Of a DNA stretch of 64,000 bases, positions 1 through 8,274 are shown one piece after another. Numbering within the stretch: the stretch's first letter is position 1; every line of letters starts with the position of its first letter. A model generated the notes under the pieces. The model saw only the letters and a program-made list of their open reading frames with translations. It was not told the DNA's origin and did not search any database. The stretch is from positions 2,542,001 through 2,606,000 of the forward strand of contig NZ_CP012996.1 in the NCBI RefSeq assembly GCF_001412655.1, in the 5' to 3' direction. The position numbers and the translations under genes are program-made. The DNA is from Pedobacter sp. PACM 27299 (GTDB lineage Bacteria > Bacteroidota > Bacteroidia > Sphingobacteriales > Sphingobacteriaceae).

Positions 1-1225
1 GTTCTTTGACGCCGACTTTTACGATCCTATAAAATAGTTTTTGTGCGTTTCTGTATTTTGCAGTAATTAGAATGGGTTCCTCAGGGATTTGTCTATCCTC
101 AGTCTGAAACCTTAATTCCTGTGCATTGATCTTTCTCAGCATGGTTTCCAGACTATTCTTATAGCTGGGGAATTGATTTAAAAGGAGTTTATTTTGCTCG
201 TAAAGATTGACGGCAAGCGCAAGCTGTCCTTTGTATTTATCTTCAAATTGAACGCCATATCTACTTCCATTTCTAAAATGTATCAAAAACAAATGATAGG
301 TTGCTGCAGCATTTAACTTTTGATATTTAGCATTTAAACTCTCCTGAAGATATTTCTTCCAGGCTTTATCGACCATTTCATTCTCCTGATGCTGTGTATA
401 CATCAGGTATTTTAAAAGCAACTGAATATATTGTAATTGCTCCGGGTTAGGGATGTGCTGATCCATCCAGCTCAGGTAAGATTCTAATACTTTTGAACCG
501 GATTTATCCATGGTATGGAGTACCATAATTTGACTTCCGAATTCGGCTGAGCTGGTCGTAATTAGGTCTTTAACCTGATCTGCTGTGAAAGGGAGTACGC
601 TGTTCTTACCAAACTCGTAGGCAATTCTTTCGGAATGTGCAATGTCCGCCAAATCAGGTTTGAATAGCAGTTGATCTCCTGTAGAGGACAGCCAGTTGAG
701 GTCTTCCGTAGTTTTCAGATGTGTTCTGCCTGATTTTAAAACTGCATTGAAATGAGATCTGATCAGGCTGTCTCTTTCCTGCTGAGTCAGTGTTCTGTAG
801 TTATAGGGCTGGCTGACTGGCGGGAAGCGAGAAGTCTTGAACTTAAGGTTTTTAAATTGACTCAATTTTAAGCGTCTAACTTGTAAGATGTGCATTACAT
901 TTTTAAGGAGAGTAGAACTGCCGGGATTTGTTAAGAGGCTGTCGATGAATGCACTGTTTTTAAAATAAAGACTGTCTTCTGTTTTTAAGTCTTTAATGAG
1001 CATCTGATAGTAGGCATATCTTGCAAATGCAATGTCATTTCCATTTAACCTGGCCTCAGATTTTCCTTTAGTGACTTTTGCCAAGGTTTCCTGTAGGTTT
1101 TTGCTATTCTTGATGGAGTTTTCAATATCGGTCCAGTTGCTGCTGGGTAAAACTTGAGCTACGGTATTTGAGGCCGTTATTGTCAATACCAATAGTAAAG
1201 CTACTAGGGAAGAGAGGTAATTCAT
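1..1225 (-). CDS. alpha-2-macroglobulin-like (MG-domain) protein, N-terminal part
   Basis: The frame starts at the ATG at 1225 and runs off the left edge, so only about 408 N-terminal residues are visible. The start is followed by a signal peptide (MNYLSSLVALLLVLTITAS, cleavage near AQV), so the protein is exported. A long helical, tetratricopeptide-like stretch follows. At about residues 380-408 comes a segment (PEEPILITAKYRNAQKLFYR) that resembles the first macroglobulin domain of bacterial alpha-2-macroglobulins, which trap proteases in the periplasm. The family call is an inference from this segment and the layout, because the MG2, bait and thioester regions lie outside the window. The LuxR-type gene upstream ends 50 bp before this start on the same strand, so the two could be co-transcribed. 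Confidence 0.6.
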   Translation of the reverse strand, partial: MNYLSSLVALLLVLTITASNTVAQVLPSSNWTDIENSIKNSKNLQETLAKVTKGKSEARLNGNDIAFARYAYYQMLIKDLKTEDSLYFKNSAFIDSLLTNPGSSTLLKNVMHILQVRRLKLSQFKNLKFKTSRFPPVSQPYNYRTLTQQERDSLIRSHFNAVLKSGRTHLKTTEDLNWLSSTGDQLLFKPDLADIAHSERIAYEFGKNSVLPFTADQVKDLITTSSAEFGSQIMVLHTMDKSGSKVLESYLSWMDQHIPNPEQLQYIQLLLKYLMYTQHQENEMVDKAWKKYLQESLNAKYQKLNAAATYHLFLIHFRNGSRYGVQFEDKYKGQLALAVNLYEQNKLLLNQFPSYKNSLETMLRKINAQELRFQTEDRQIPEEPILITAKYRNAQKLFYRIVKVGVKE

Positions 1226-1275
1226 GGAATATAGTTGAGCGTAATAAACGTGTTGAATATAGGGATTTATTTTCC

Positions 1276-2040
1276 TTATATCAGGTTCATTCTTTCTGCA
1301 ATTCTACAGGCTTCCAGAGAGTTGCTCACCCTTAGTTTTTCTAATATATTCTGACGGTGTCTATTGACCGTATTGATACTTATTGATAATAAATCCGCTA
1401 TTTCTTTGCTCATTTTACCTTTGCGGATCAACATTAAGATCTCCCTTTCACGACTGGATAGGAGTTGACTGGCGGTCTGCTGATCAGGTTTTATACTGAG
1501 GCCGGTCGTAGAATTGAGAATTAGACTGTATGGGACTGATGCGGTAGATGGATCAGTAGAAAGATGATATAGGCAAAGCGCTAACCACAAGCTGCCATTT
1601 ACCGCACTGGATACATAAAACATGCGGTGTTCCACAAATACATAGCTTCCATTTTTGCCCTGCATGCGGATTTTGCTTTTGACTTGATAGTCAGATCTTT
1701 CTTCAAGAGGGAGGTTTTTTATGATATTGAAAAACTGCAGCTCCAGCAGGTGTTTCTCAAAGAGGTCATCTGGATGGATCTTATTAAAAATAGCTTCTTC
1801 CCATATCGAGTTGATCTCTTCTGAACTTTCATTTTCATATAGGCCAAGTGCCGCCGCCGCCTTGCCTTTATAGATATAACTTTTATTGGCATTCATATCA
1901 CTCAATACCGCTATAGCGTTTTCTATCCTGGAATACATCAGGGCCATAAACTGATATTGGCTCAGACGGGTCGGCTGATCCAGCTCTGCGCCAAAGGTCT
2001 GGGTCAATAGTTTCTCATTTAGCGTAGTGATAATATTCAT
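1276..2040 (-). CDS. LuxR-family transcriptional regulator with PAS-like sensor domain
   Basis: This 254-residue protein ends in a clear GerE/LuxR helix-turn-helix at about residues 190-254 (LSSREREILMLIRKGKMSKE, then a recognition helix with NTVNRHRQNILEKL). The first 180 residues carry no phospho-acceptor receiver pattern. They look like a PAS-type ligand-sensing domain, as is common in Bacteroidetes LuxR proteins. It is expected to be a cytoplasmic DNA-binding regulator. It lies just upstream of the macroglobulin-like gene on the same strand, and is divergent from the DUF1349 gene with 95 bp between the two starts. Its target is unknown; the neighbouring genes are the obvious guess. Confidence 0.85.
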   Translation of the reverse strand: MNIITTLNEKLLTQTFGAELDQPTRLSQYQFMALMYSRIENAIAVLSDMNANKSYIYKGKAAAALGLYENESSEEINSIWEEAIFNKIHPDDLFEKHLLELQFFNIIKNLPLEERSDYQVKSKIRMQGKNGSYVFVEHRMFYVSSAVNGSLWLALCLYHLSTDPSTASVPYSLILNSTTGLSIKPDQQTASQLLSSREREILMLIRKGKMSKEIADLLSISINTVNRHRQNILEKLRVSNSLEACRIAERMNLI

Positions 2041-2063
2041 TTCAATATGGTTATTATTCAGTA

Positions 2064-2094
2064 TTGGACTGGTGTTTATGGTGTTTTACCTTTG
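2064..2094 (+). promoter_or_regulatory. Bacteroidetes-type promoter
   Basis: A -33-like TTG at 2064-2066 and a perfect TAnnTTTG -7 box (TACCTTTG, 2087-2094) are 20 bp apart, the spacing typical of Bacteroidetes housekeeping sigma promoters. Transcription would start near 2100, just upstream of the DUF1349 gene. Confidence 0.6.
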
Positions 2095-2135
2095 GAAGGT
2101 AAATGTAATTTATGGTTATTAACTCAAAACAAAAA

Positions 2136-2789
2136 ATGAAGAAGATTATTTTAGGTCTCATTGGATTAGCTATGGCACAGACAGGATTTGCACAGAGCCT
2201 GGAAAAAATGCAGTGGTTTAATGAGCCTCAAAAGTGGGAAATTAAAAACAATGCTTTAACGATGTCTGTGACTCCTCAAAGTGATTACTGGAGGATTTCA
2301 CATTATGGATTTACCGTTGATGATGCGCCATTTTATTACAGCACCTATGGGGGAGAGTTTGAAACTAAAGTAAAGATCACCGGAAACTATAAAGCACGTT
2401 TTGACCAAATGGGCTTAATGCTGCGTATAGACCATGAAAATTACATCAAAGCAGGGATTGAATTTGTAGATGGTAAATACAATTTAAGTACCGTCGTTAC
2501 GCATAAAACAAGTGATTGGAGTGTCACCACTTTGGATAAAGTTCCTGAATTTGTATGGATAAAGGCAGTAAGAAGACTGGATGCAGTAGAAGTTTTTTAT
2601 TCTTTTGATGATAAAACCTATATCATGATGCGCAATGCTCATCTGCAGGATAATGTGCCGGTAATGGTTGGATTTATGGCTGCCAGTCCGGATGGAGCTG
2701 GATTCCAGGCAAAGTTTGAAAACTTTAGCGTAAAGCAATTGCCTGATCAGCGAAGATTGGAATGGCTGAAGAAAAATGCGAATCCATAA
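2136..2789 (+). CDS. DUF1349 domain secreted protein (concanavalin-like fold)
   Basis: The product is about 217 residues with a signal peptide (MKKIILGLIGLAMAQTGFAQ). I chose the ATG at 2136 because the signal peptide begins there; an in-frame ATG at 2112 would add eight polar residues. The mature part is one DUF1349 domain, recognised from the order of WFNEPQKWEI, YYSTYGGEFETKVKITGNY, DQMGLMLRIDHENYIKAGIE and VGFMAASPDGAGFQAKFENF. DUF1349 proteins have a concanavalin A-like beta-sandwich and are often annotated, without biochemical proof, as regulation-of-enolase proteins. It is probably periplasmic and may bind carbohydrate; no catalytic residues are evident. It is transcribed alone and ends at two hairpins. 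Confidence 0.8.
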   Translation: MKKIILGLIGLAMAQTGFAQSLEKMQWFNEPQKWEIKNNALTMSVTPQSDYWRISHYGFTVDDAPFYYSTYGGEFETKVKITGNYKARFDQMGLMLRIDHENYIKAGIEFVDGKYNLSTVVTHKTSDWSVTTLDKVPEFVWIKAVRRLDAVEVFYSFDDKTYIMMRNAHLQDNVPVMVGFMAASPDGAGFQAKFENFSVKQLPDQRRLEWLKKNANP

Positions 2790-2801
2790 TGCGCCTCATT
2801 T

Positions 2802-2890
2802 CTCCCTTAAGCTCCTAGTTGATTAGGGAACTAAGGGAGGAATTGAATCACACTGATGTTTTCCCGGATTCAGGAAACATCAGTGTTTAT
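2802..2890. terminator. two hairpins between convergent genes
   Basis: The first hairpin pairs CTCCCTTA (2802-2809) with TAAGGGAG (2832-2839). The second pairs ACACTGATGTTT (2850-2861) with AAACATCAGTGT (2875-2886) and is followed by TTAT. The second overlaps the stop codon of the minus-strand hydrolase gene. It most likely terminates the DUF1349 transcript. Confidence 0.55.
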
Positions 2891-3950
2891 AGGTGGGCAA
2901 GATATATTTGGCCATCATTTCAAAGGCTTGTTTTCCTTTATAAGAACCATAATTAGTTTGCGTAAAAACGACAGTCAGGTTTAATTCCTCAATGATGAAA
3001 ATGAATTGCCCGCCGTTGCCTGAGGCAAATAGCAGATCCGCTTGCAGTGCATTCGTTTTTATCCTTTCCCTGTACCAGTAATAGCCATAAAAAGTAGGCT
3101 GGGGGATGCCCACTTTACTTCTGCTGGATTTCATATTGGAGAAATCAGGGATGGCAATATCACAAAGGGTAGACTCCGCAATCCATTGCTTCGATATCAC
3201 TTGTTTACGGTTATAAAGTCCTTTATCCTTGACCAATTGTCCTAACTTGATCATATCGACAGAGCGGATGTAAAAAGAGCCGCCAGTCATGGCATTCCCA
3301 CTCGGATCCAGCGTCCATCTGTACTTGGAAATTCCAAGGGGTTTAAATAAATATTTATCGGCAAAATCCTCCACAGACATTCCGGTTGCTTTGCTGATGA
3401 CACCGCTTAGAATCACAGGATCCATAGAGGTATAAGACCATTCTGTTCCAGGTTTATTTTTCATAGGCAGCTCTAAAGCATACTTTACCCAGTTTGTGCT
3501 CAGTTCCATTCCTTCTTCGCAATCTTTTGTGCCGTTAAATTCTTCACAATCTACACCAGATTTCATTTCCAGCAGGTTTTTTAAGGTCATTATTTTTTTA
3601 TTCGAATCTGTTTTTAGAAAGGGGTATTCCGGAAAAAACTCATAGACTTTTTGGTTTACATCTCTAATAAAGCCTTTGTCGATAGCGATTCCAACCAGTA
3701 AACTGGTGATTGATTTAAAAGAAGAACGGGAATCGTTTAGCGTATCGCGGCTGGAGCCATTAGAATAGTGCTCATATACCAATTGGTTACCTTTTGAAAT
3801 GACTACACTTCGCAAGCCTTTATAGTGGTTTTTTGCGATAGAATCCGTCATTTGACGCAACAAAGAATCCTGGGTTTTGTACTGACTTTTCGCTGGAATG
3901 CTGAGTAAGCTGCTTAAAAGTAAAATACTGGGAATGAGCATAATTTTCAT
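2880..3950 (-). CDS. serine hydrolase, class C beta-lactamase/PBP fold
   Basis: The product is 356 residues from the ATG at 3950, which opens a signal peptide (MKIMLIPSILLLSSLLSIPA). The open frame extends 42 codons further upstream, but those residues are not signal-like. The beta-lactamase-related fold (PF00144) is shown by the nucleophile motif SSFK (S76-x-x-K79), a YTS motif in EWSYTSMDP that matches the YxN/S general-base position, and a glycine-rich GNGGQ near the C-terminus in place of the KTG triad. The family includes D-aminopeptidases, esterases and carboxypeptidases as well as AmpC-type lactamases, so the substrate cannot be stated. Periplasmic. It stands alone, tail-to-tail with the DUF1349 gene. 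Confidence 0.85.
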   Translation of the reverse strand: MKIMLIPSILLLSSLLSIPAKSQYKTQDSLLRQMTDSIAKNHYKGLRSVVISKGNQLVYEHYSNGSSRDTLNDSRSSFKSITSLLVGIAIDKGFIRDVNQKVYEFFPEYPFLKTDSNKKIMTLKNLLEMKSGVDCEEFNGTKDCEEGMELSTNWVKYALELPMKNKPGTEWSYTSMDPVILSGVISKATGMSVEDFADKYLFKPLGISKYRWTLDPSGNAMTGGSFYIRSVDMIKLGQLVKDKGLYNRKQVISKQWIAESTLCDIAIPDFSNMKSSRSKVGIPQPTFYGYYWYRERIKTNALQADLLFASGNGGQFIFIIEELNLTVVFTQTNYGSYKGKQAFEMMAKYILPTYKH

Positions 3951-4263
3951 GTTCCAATATAGTGATTTAAAGGGTAAATACAGGTTGAAATTAGGTGAAT
4001 GGAGGTCATTTGAAAAATAAATAACTAATCTTCGTCCCCCGCCAAAAATAACCATATTTAATAGATGTGACCTCAAACTTCAAATAGGGTAAAGGTGTCT
4101 CACCAGTAGCTAAAATTGCTTGCAAATTAGACTTCGAATACCCTCTGTCTTTTAGCAAACTCTTTAAGAATAAAATAGTGGTATCACCTGTTCAATTTAG
4201 AAAATCAGTTGAACTCCAAACTTAGTTTATTTTAAGGATCTGATTTGGATAGCCTAATGATTC

Positions 4264-4322
4264 TTTTGTCTATGTTTTTAGACAAAAATTCTCTAAACAC
4301 TTGTTTGTCTAAAAACATAGAC
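4264..4322. promoter_or_regulatory. double dyad operator (GTCTA-N6-TAGAC), candidate BlaI site
   Basis: The 400-bp gap before the GLPGLI gene holds two copies of the same dyad. The first is TTTTGTCTA-N6-TAGACAAAA (4264-4287, perfect). The second is TTTGTCTA-N6-TAGAC (4304-4322). Their centres are 39 bp apart, and together they form a 19-bp inverted repeat (4268-4286 with 4304-4322). A weak promoter-like TAGTTTAG at 4324-4331 follows. The site is placed to control the operon that contains a BlaI-type repressor, and a related site occurs before blaI. The rest of the gap (3951-4263) shows nothing I recognise. Confidence 0.6.
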
Positions 4323-4352
4323 GTAGTTTAGCCTTCCTAAACCATATTGAAT

Positions 4353-5204
4353 ATGAAGCAATTATTAGCCATCTTCTGTATTTGCACACTGAGTATTTGC
4401 AGTGCTGCACAGGAAAAACCAGGTAAAAACATCATTGATCAGGCCTCTTTAAGGTGTTATTACGCCTTTAGCAAGAAGAAGCCGACCGACCTTAAACCTT
4501 ATCGTGTAGATACGATGGTACTGGATATTGGATCCGAGCTTTCCCGGTTTTACGATCCTGCAAGGCTGGGACGCGATTCCCTGATCGCTGCAAAAATGAA
4601 AAATACCGACGCTTCAATTATAAAAAGTATCAGCATTTTCAAAGGCGAGAACAGTAAAGATTTATCAGGTATGGTGGGGACGGTCAGTTCTAATTCAGCT
4701 GAGGGGGAAAGTGTGCAGGTCTTTAAAAGTAAAAAATCCAATCAGTTGAAAGTCCTGGATTATGTGGGCATGGGCCAACGGTTTTTATACCTGGATTCAT
4801 TAGATAAAATGAGCTGGAAGGTCTTGCCGGATACGGCCACGATTGCATCTTACCCATGTCAAAAGGCCAGTCTTAACTTTAGAGGGAGAGATTACATCGC
4901 CTGGTTTACCACAGAGGTACCAGTAAATGATGGTCCATGGAAGTTTAGCGGCTTACCGGGATTGATTGTTAAAATTGAGGATACTGAAGCTTTGTTTTCT
5001 TTTCAACTGGTTGGATTGAAACAGCTGTCAACACCGCAGTTGATTCAGCTGGAGGAGAAGAGCAGTTTGAAATGTACCAGAGCAGAATTTGAAAAACAGA
5101 AATTGAAGCAAGGGGCCGGTATGCAGGTGAATTTCAATGCGGGGGATATGATCATTGCTGAAATCCCTGGACAAGTAGATTATACGCCAATTGAAATCGA
5201 ATGA
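4353..5204 (+). CDS. GLPGLI family exported protein
   Basis: I place the start at the ATG at 4353, since the frame upstream offers only a TTG. It opens a signal peptide (MKQLLAIFCICTLSICSAAQ). The protein has about 283 residues, and near residue 193 it carries the motif that names the family (WKFSGLPGLIVKIED). GLPGLI proteins are Bacteroidetes-specific envelope proteins of unknown function, usually encoded next to a TonB-dependent receptor-like protein, as here. The stop overlaps the next start by 4 bp (ATGA), so translation is probably coupled. It is the first gene of a four-gene operon with a repressor/protease pair and is probably regulated by the dyads upstream. Confidence 0.88.
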   Translation: MKQLLAIFCICTLSICSAAQEKPGKNIIDQASLRCYYAFSKKKPTDLKPYRVDTMVLDIGSELSRFYDPARLGRDSLIAAKMKNTDASIIKSISIFKGENSKDLSGMVGTVSSNSAEGESVQVFKSKKSNQLKVLDYVGMGQRFLYLDSLDKMSWKVLPDTATIASYPCQKASLNFRGRDYIAWFTTEVPVNDGPWKFSGLPGLIVKIEDTEALFSFQLVGLKQLSTPQLIQLEEKSSLKCTRAEFEKQKLKQGAGMQVNFNAGDMIIAEIPGQVDYTPIEIE

Positions 5205-7843
5205 TCAGGGTATTGATGCTGATATTTCTATCCTGGGTTGTTATTGGACTGAAAGGACAGACGGTTATTAAGGGCCAAATCAGCAATGAAAATGACGGGA
5301 AGGCTTTGAATGGAATCAGTATAACGGTAAAAGAGAAAAATGCCCTTGGGGTATTTGCGTTTACGTCGACAGATCTCAATGGGAAATATCATTTGAATTT
5401 CAGCAGTAAAGCAGATAGTTTGCTGATTGTCGTTTCGGGATTGAACATCCAAAGGCAATCTATGCTGCTGAGCAATACGAGCCAGGTCAGAAATTTTAGT
5501 GTGACTACTGAAGCCATCAAGCTGAAGGAGATCAAAGTGACTCCACCTAGAATCCGTCAGTTGAATGATACTTTAAATTACCTTACCGATACCTTCATTG
5601 ATCAAAATGACCGTACCATAGGCGATGCTCTGAGAAAAATGCCAGGGATCCTGGTCAAAGAAGATGGCTCCATTTTGTACAATAACAAACCGATCAGCAA
5701 ATTTTACATTGAGGGTAAGGACTTGCTGCAGGGGCGTTATGGAATCGCAACAAATAACGTAGCCGCTAAGGATGTGGTTATGGTACAGGTGCTGGAAAAT
5801 CATCAACCCATTAAGGTACTCAAGGATAAGGAGTTTAAAGAGGAGGCTGCGATTAATTTGAAGCTGAAAGATAGCGCAAAAGGTGTACTCACGGCAAATG
5901 CACAGCTGGGAACAGGTGCTGCGCCGATGCTGTATCATAATGAGCTGTCAGCGATGTATTTTGATAAGAATAAGCAGCACATGGACACTTATAAAGGGAA
6001 CAATACAGGGAATGAGGTATCAAAAGAACTCCAGTCGTACTATGCCAGCGATAAAACAACAAAGGAGGGGAGTTCTTTAAACCTGCAGTCGCCGGGACAG
6101 CCAGAAATCAGTCAGAAACGCTATTTGTTCAACAGGGCTAATATGGCGACTGTGAATCAGTTATGGGCAACAAAAAACGACTTGCAGGTGACCGCTAATT
6201 TGAGTTACCTTAATGATCGGCAGGATCGTGAAAGTGCTTCCCGTTCGGTATATTATTTGCCGGCAGATAGCCTGCTTACGGTAGAAGAAACATTGGCAGC
6301 AACTGAGCAGATCAACTACCTGGAAGGAACACTGCAGCTGAATGCAAATAAAGACAAGTATTACCTGGACAATACACTGAAATTTACAGGGAAATGGAAT
6401 CAGGCGGAAGGGAAGGTGTTCAATGATGAACAGCTGTTTCAAAAGTTAAACAAGCCTTCATTTCGTTTGGCCAATACCTTCAATACGCTGAAGAATTATG
6501 CCCATGCAACCTGGCGGTTTTATGCCTACCAGGGATATGAAAGTAATCCGCAGGTATTGAAGATTAAACCTTTATTGTACCCTGATTTGTTTGAAAATAG
6601 TGCTGCTTATGGTTTCATGAAGCAGTCGCTCGATCAGGAAAGTTTCCGTAGCCTAAACAAGGTAACTTATAGCTTAAATGCGAAAGCCTTCAAACAGAAT
6701 TATTCAATTGGTTTTAATGCGAATTTACAGCAATTCAGGTCTGCGCTACAGGGCCTCAGTGAAGGAGGAAGCTTAAGTAAAATGGTAGATTCTTTGCGCA
6801 ATGATTTGAGCTGGAATACTTATGAGTTATTTGTAAGTCCTGATTACACTTATTCAAAAAACAAACTGCGCGCCACACTTCAGCTGCCATTGGTCTATAA
6901 TTATTTAGATCGCAATGACAGGCTAAACAGATCGAGTACTGCTACAAAAAAGGTATTCTTTAACCCTTCTTTTTTATTGAGGTATGAATTGAGCCTGCTT
7001 TGGAATGTGTCATTTCGGGCCAACTTTGGCAATGAATTGGGAGATCTGGCAAATGGATTTACAGGTTATGTACTGCAGTCTTATCGGAATTTGCTGAGGA
7101 ATGAAAGCGCATTGCCAGAAAGAAAAAGTCAGGTTTATCAGTTAGATCTGGCTTATCGGCAACCCATCCATGAGGTGTTCCTTAATCTGAGCGCCAGCTA
7201 TTTCAGAAACACCGCGAATTTGATGTATGGCTACGATTATGAAGGGATCAGAAGCTTAAAAAGAACGTATGAACTTCCTAATATAAACGATGGGTATGTA
7301 TGGTCTGGGATTTTTAGTAAAGGGATAGACGCCATTGCTTCAACCATCAGGCTTGAAATGGAATATAACCATTCTAATGCTTCACAAATTAGCCAAGGAC
7401 TGGTTTTCGATTTTCAAAATGATCAATATAGTATCAAGCCAGCTATTGTCAGTAAAATACAAAAATGGGCGAGCCTATCTTATGCTTATCAATATTCGAA
7501 AAGTGTCAATAAAATAGTTCAAGGTGATGATCATTTCAAGCCCATCAGCAGGATTATTCAAAGGGGACAACTGAGTTTTTTCCCCTTAAAAAGCTGGACC
7601 GTTAACCTGGCTATGGAGCATTTTTATAACAACTCGATTTCCGGAGCCAGCAAGTCGATGAAGTTTGCTGACCTGGCCACAAAATATACTTATAAGCGTG
7701 TGGAATTTAATCTGGAGTATAACAACGTATTTAATGTAAAGGAATACGCATCTGCGCTCTATAACGAGCTGAGTACCTATTACACGACTTATAACCTAAG
7801 ACCTGCACAAGTACTGCTAAAGGTTCGGTTCAAGATAAAATAA
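5201..7843 (+). CDS. TonB-dependent receptor-like outer-membrane protein with CarboxypepD_reg domain
   Basis: This 880-residue protein has, in order, a signal peptide (about 1-20), a carboxypeptidase-regulatory-like beta domain (about 22-105; VIKGQISNENDGKALNGISI), a plug-like domain (about 115-210; IGDALRKMPGILVKEDGSIL and FYIEGKDLL) and a long beta-barrel with alternating aromatic strands up to the C-terminus. It belongs to the receptor-like group that accompanies GLPGLI proteins rather than to SusC. The role is outer-membrane import or export of an unknown ligand, energised by TonB. It overlaps the GLPGLI gene by 4 bp and is 39 bp upstream of blaI. Confidence 0.87.
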   Translation: MIRVLMLIFLSWVVIGLKGQTVIKGQISNENDGKALNGISITVKEKNALGVFAFTSTDLNGKYHLNFSSKADSLLIVVSGLNIQRQSMLLSNTSQVRNFSVTTEAIKLKEIKVTPPRIRQLNDTLNYLTDTFIDQNDRTIGDALRKMPGILVKEDGSILYNNKPISKFYIEGKDLLQGRYGIATNNVAAKDVVMVQVLENHQPIKVLKDKEFKEEAAINLKLKDSAKGVLTANAQLGTGAAPMLYHNELSAMYFDKNKQHMDTYKGNNTGNEVSKELQSYYASDKTTKEGSSLNLQSPGQPEISQKRYLFNRANMATVNQLWATKNDLQVTANLSYLNDRQDRESASRSVYYLPADSLLTVEETLAATEQINYLEGTLQLNANKDKYYLDNTLKFTGKWNQAEGKVFNDEQLFQKLNKPSFRLANTFNTLKNYAHATWRFYAYQGYESNPQVLKIKPLLYPDLFENSAAYGFMKQSLDQESFRSLNKVTYSLNAKAFKQNYSIGFNANLQQFRSALQGLSEGGSLSKMVDSLRNDLSWNTYELFVSPDYTYSKNKLRATLQLPLVYNYLDRNDRLNRSSTATKKVFFNPSFLLRYELSLLWNVSFRANFGNELGDLANGFTGYVLQSYRNLLRNESALPERKSQVYQLDLAYRQPIHEVFLNLSASYFRNTANLMYGYDYEGIRSLKRTYELPNINDGYVWSGIFSKGIDAIASTIRLEMEYNHSNASQISQGLVFDFQNDQYSIKPAIVSKIQKWASLSYAYQYSKSVNKIVQGDDHFKPISRIIQRGQLSFFPLKSWTVNLAMEHFYNNSISGASKSMKFADLATKYTYKRVEFNLEYNNVFNVKEYASALYNELSTYYTTYNLRPAQVLLKVRFKIK

Positions 7844-7853
7844 TGATTTGCTG

Positions 7854-7869
7854 GTCTATAAAAATAGTC
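7854..7869. promoter_or_regulatory. degenerate third copy of the GTCTA-N6-TAGAC operator
   Basis: GTCTA-TAAAAA-TAGTC lies 13 bp before the blaI start. It keeps the left half-site and the 6-bp spacing of the dyads at 4264-4322, with one changed order in the right half (TAGTC for TAGAC). The position suggests that BlaI also binds at its own gene. Confidence 0.4.
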
Positions 7870-7882
7870 GTAAGTTTATTAA

Positions 7883-8272
7883 ATGGAAAAAGGAGTGCAA
7901 TTGACGAGGGCAGAAGAACAGATCATGCAGGTATTGTGGACCCTCAATGAAGGTACAGTGCAGGAAATCCGTGACCAATTGGAAGATCCAAAACCTGCAA
8001 GGACCACTGTATCTACGGTGTTGACTATCTTAGAGAATAAGGGCTTTGTTTCCCATAATAGTTTAGGTAGAACGAATGTATATGCGCCTTTAGTGGCTAA
8101 AGAAACCTATTCAAAATCTCAATTGTCTGGTTTACTCATGAATTACTTCAACAACTCATTTGCAGCGATGACTTCTTTCTTTGCGAAGGAAAACAATTAT
8201 ACCATTGAAGAGCTCGATTTGCTCATCAGAGATACAAAAGATCAATTGAAAAAAGAAGAAGAAAATAATTGA
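7883..8272 (+). CDS. blaI: BlaI/MecI/CopY family transcriptional repressor
   Basis: The protein has 129 residues, the usual BlaI size. It has an N-terminal winged helix (about 5-75): LTRAEEQIMQVLWTLNEGTV, then DQLEDPKPARTTVSTVLTIL for the recognition region and GFVSHNSLGRTNVYAPLV for the wing. A dimerisation tail follows. Family members repress beta-lactamase or other envelope genes until a BlaR1-type protease causes their cleavage. Its stop lies 2 bp before the ATG of the M56 peptidase gene, the standard blaI-blaR1 arrangement. No beta-lactamase gene is in the operon; the likely targets are the operon genes themselves. Confidence 0.93.
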   Translation: MEKGVQLTRAEEQIMQVLWTLNEGTVQEIRDQLEDPKPARTTVSTVLTILENKGFVSHNSLGRTNVYAPLVAKETYSKSQLSGLLMNYFNNSFAAMTSFFAKENNYTIEELDLLIRDTKDQLKKEEENN

Positions 8273-8274
8273 CG

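Noticed and set aside
2880..3950. Beta-lactamase partner of the BlaI/BlaR1 pair
   Set aside because: The serine hydrolase lacks a KTG motif and has no GTCTA dyad in front of it. It lies on the opposite strand, so resistance function or BlaI control is not supported.
4264..4322. Terminator or IS end for the 19-bp inverted repeat
   Set aside because: Each arm is itself the same dyad with fixed 6-bp spacing, and a third copy lies before blaI. That points to operators, not to a transposon end or terminator.
5573..5938. 121-codon minus-strand open frame inside the TonB receptor gene
   Set aside because: Antisense shadow with no signal or domain.
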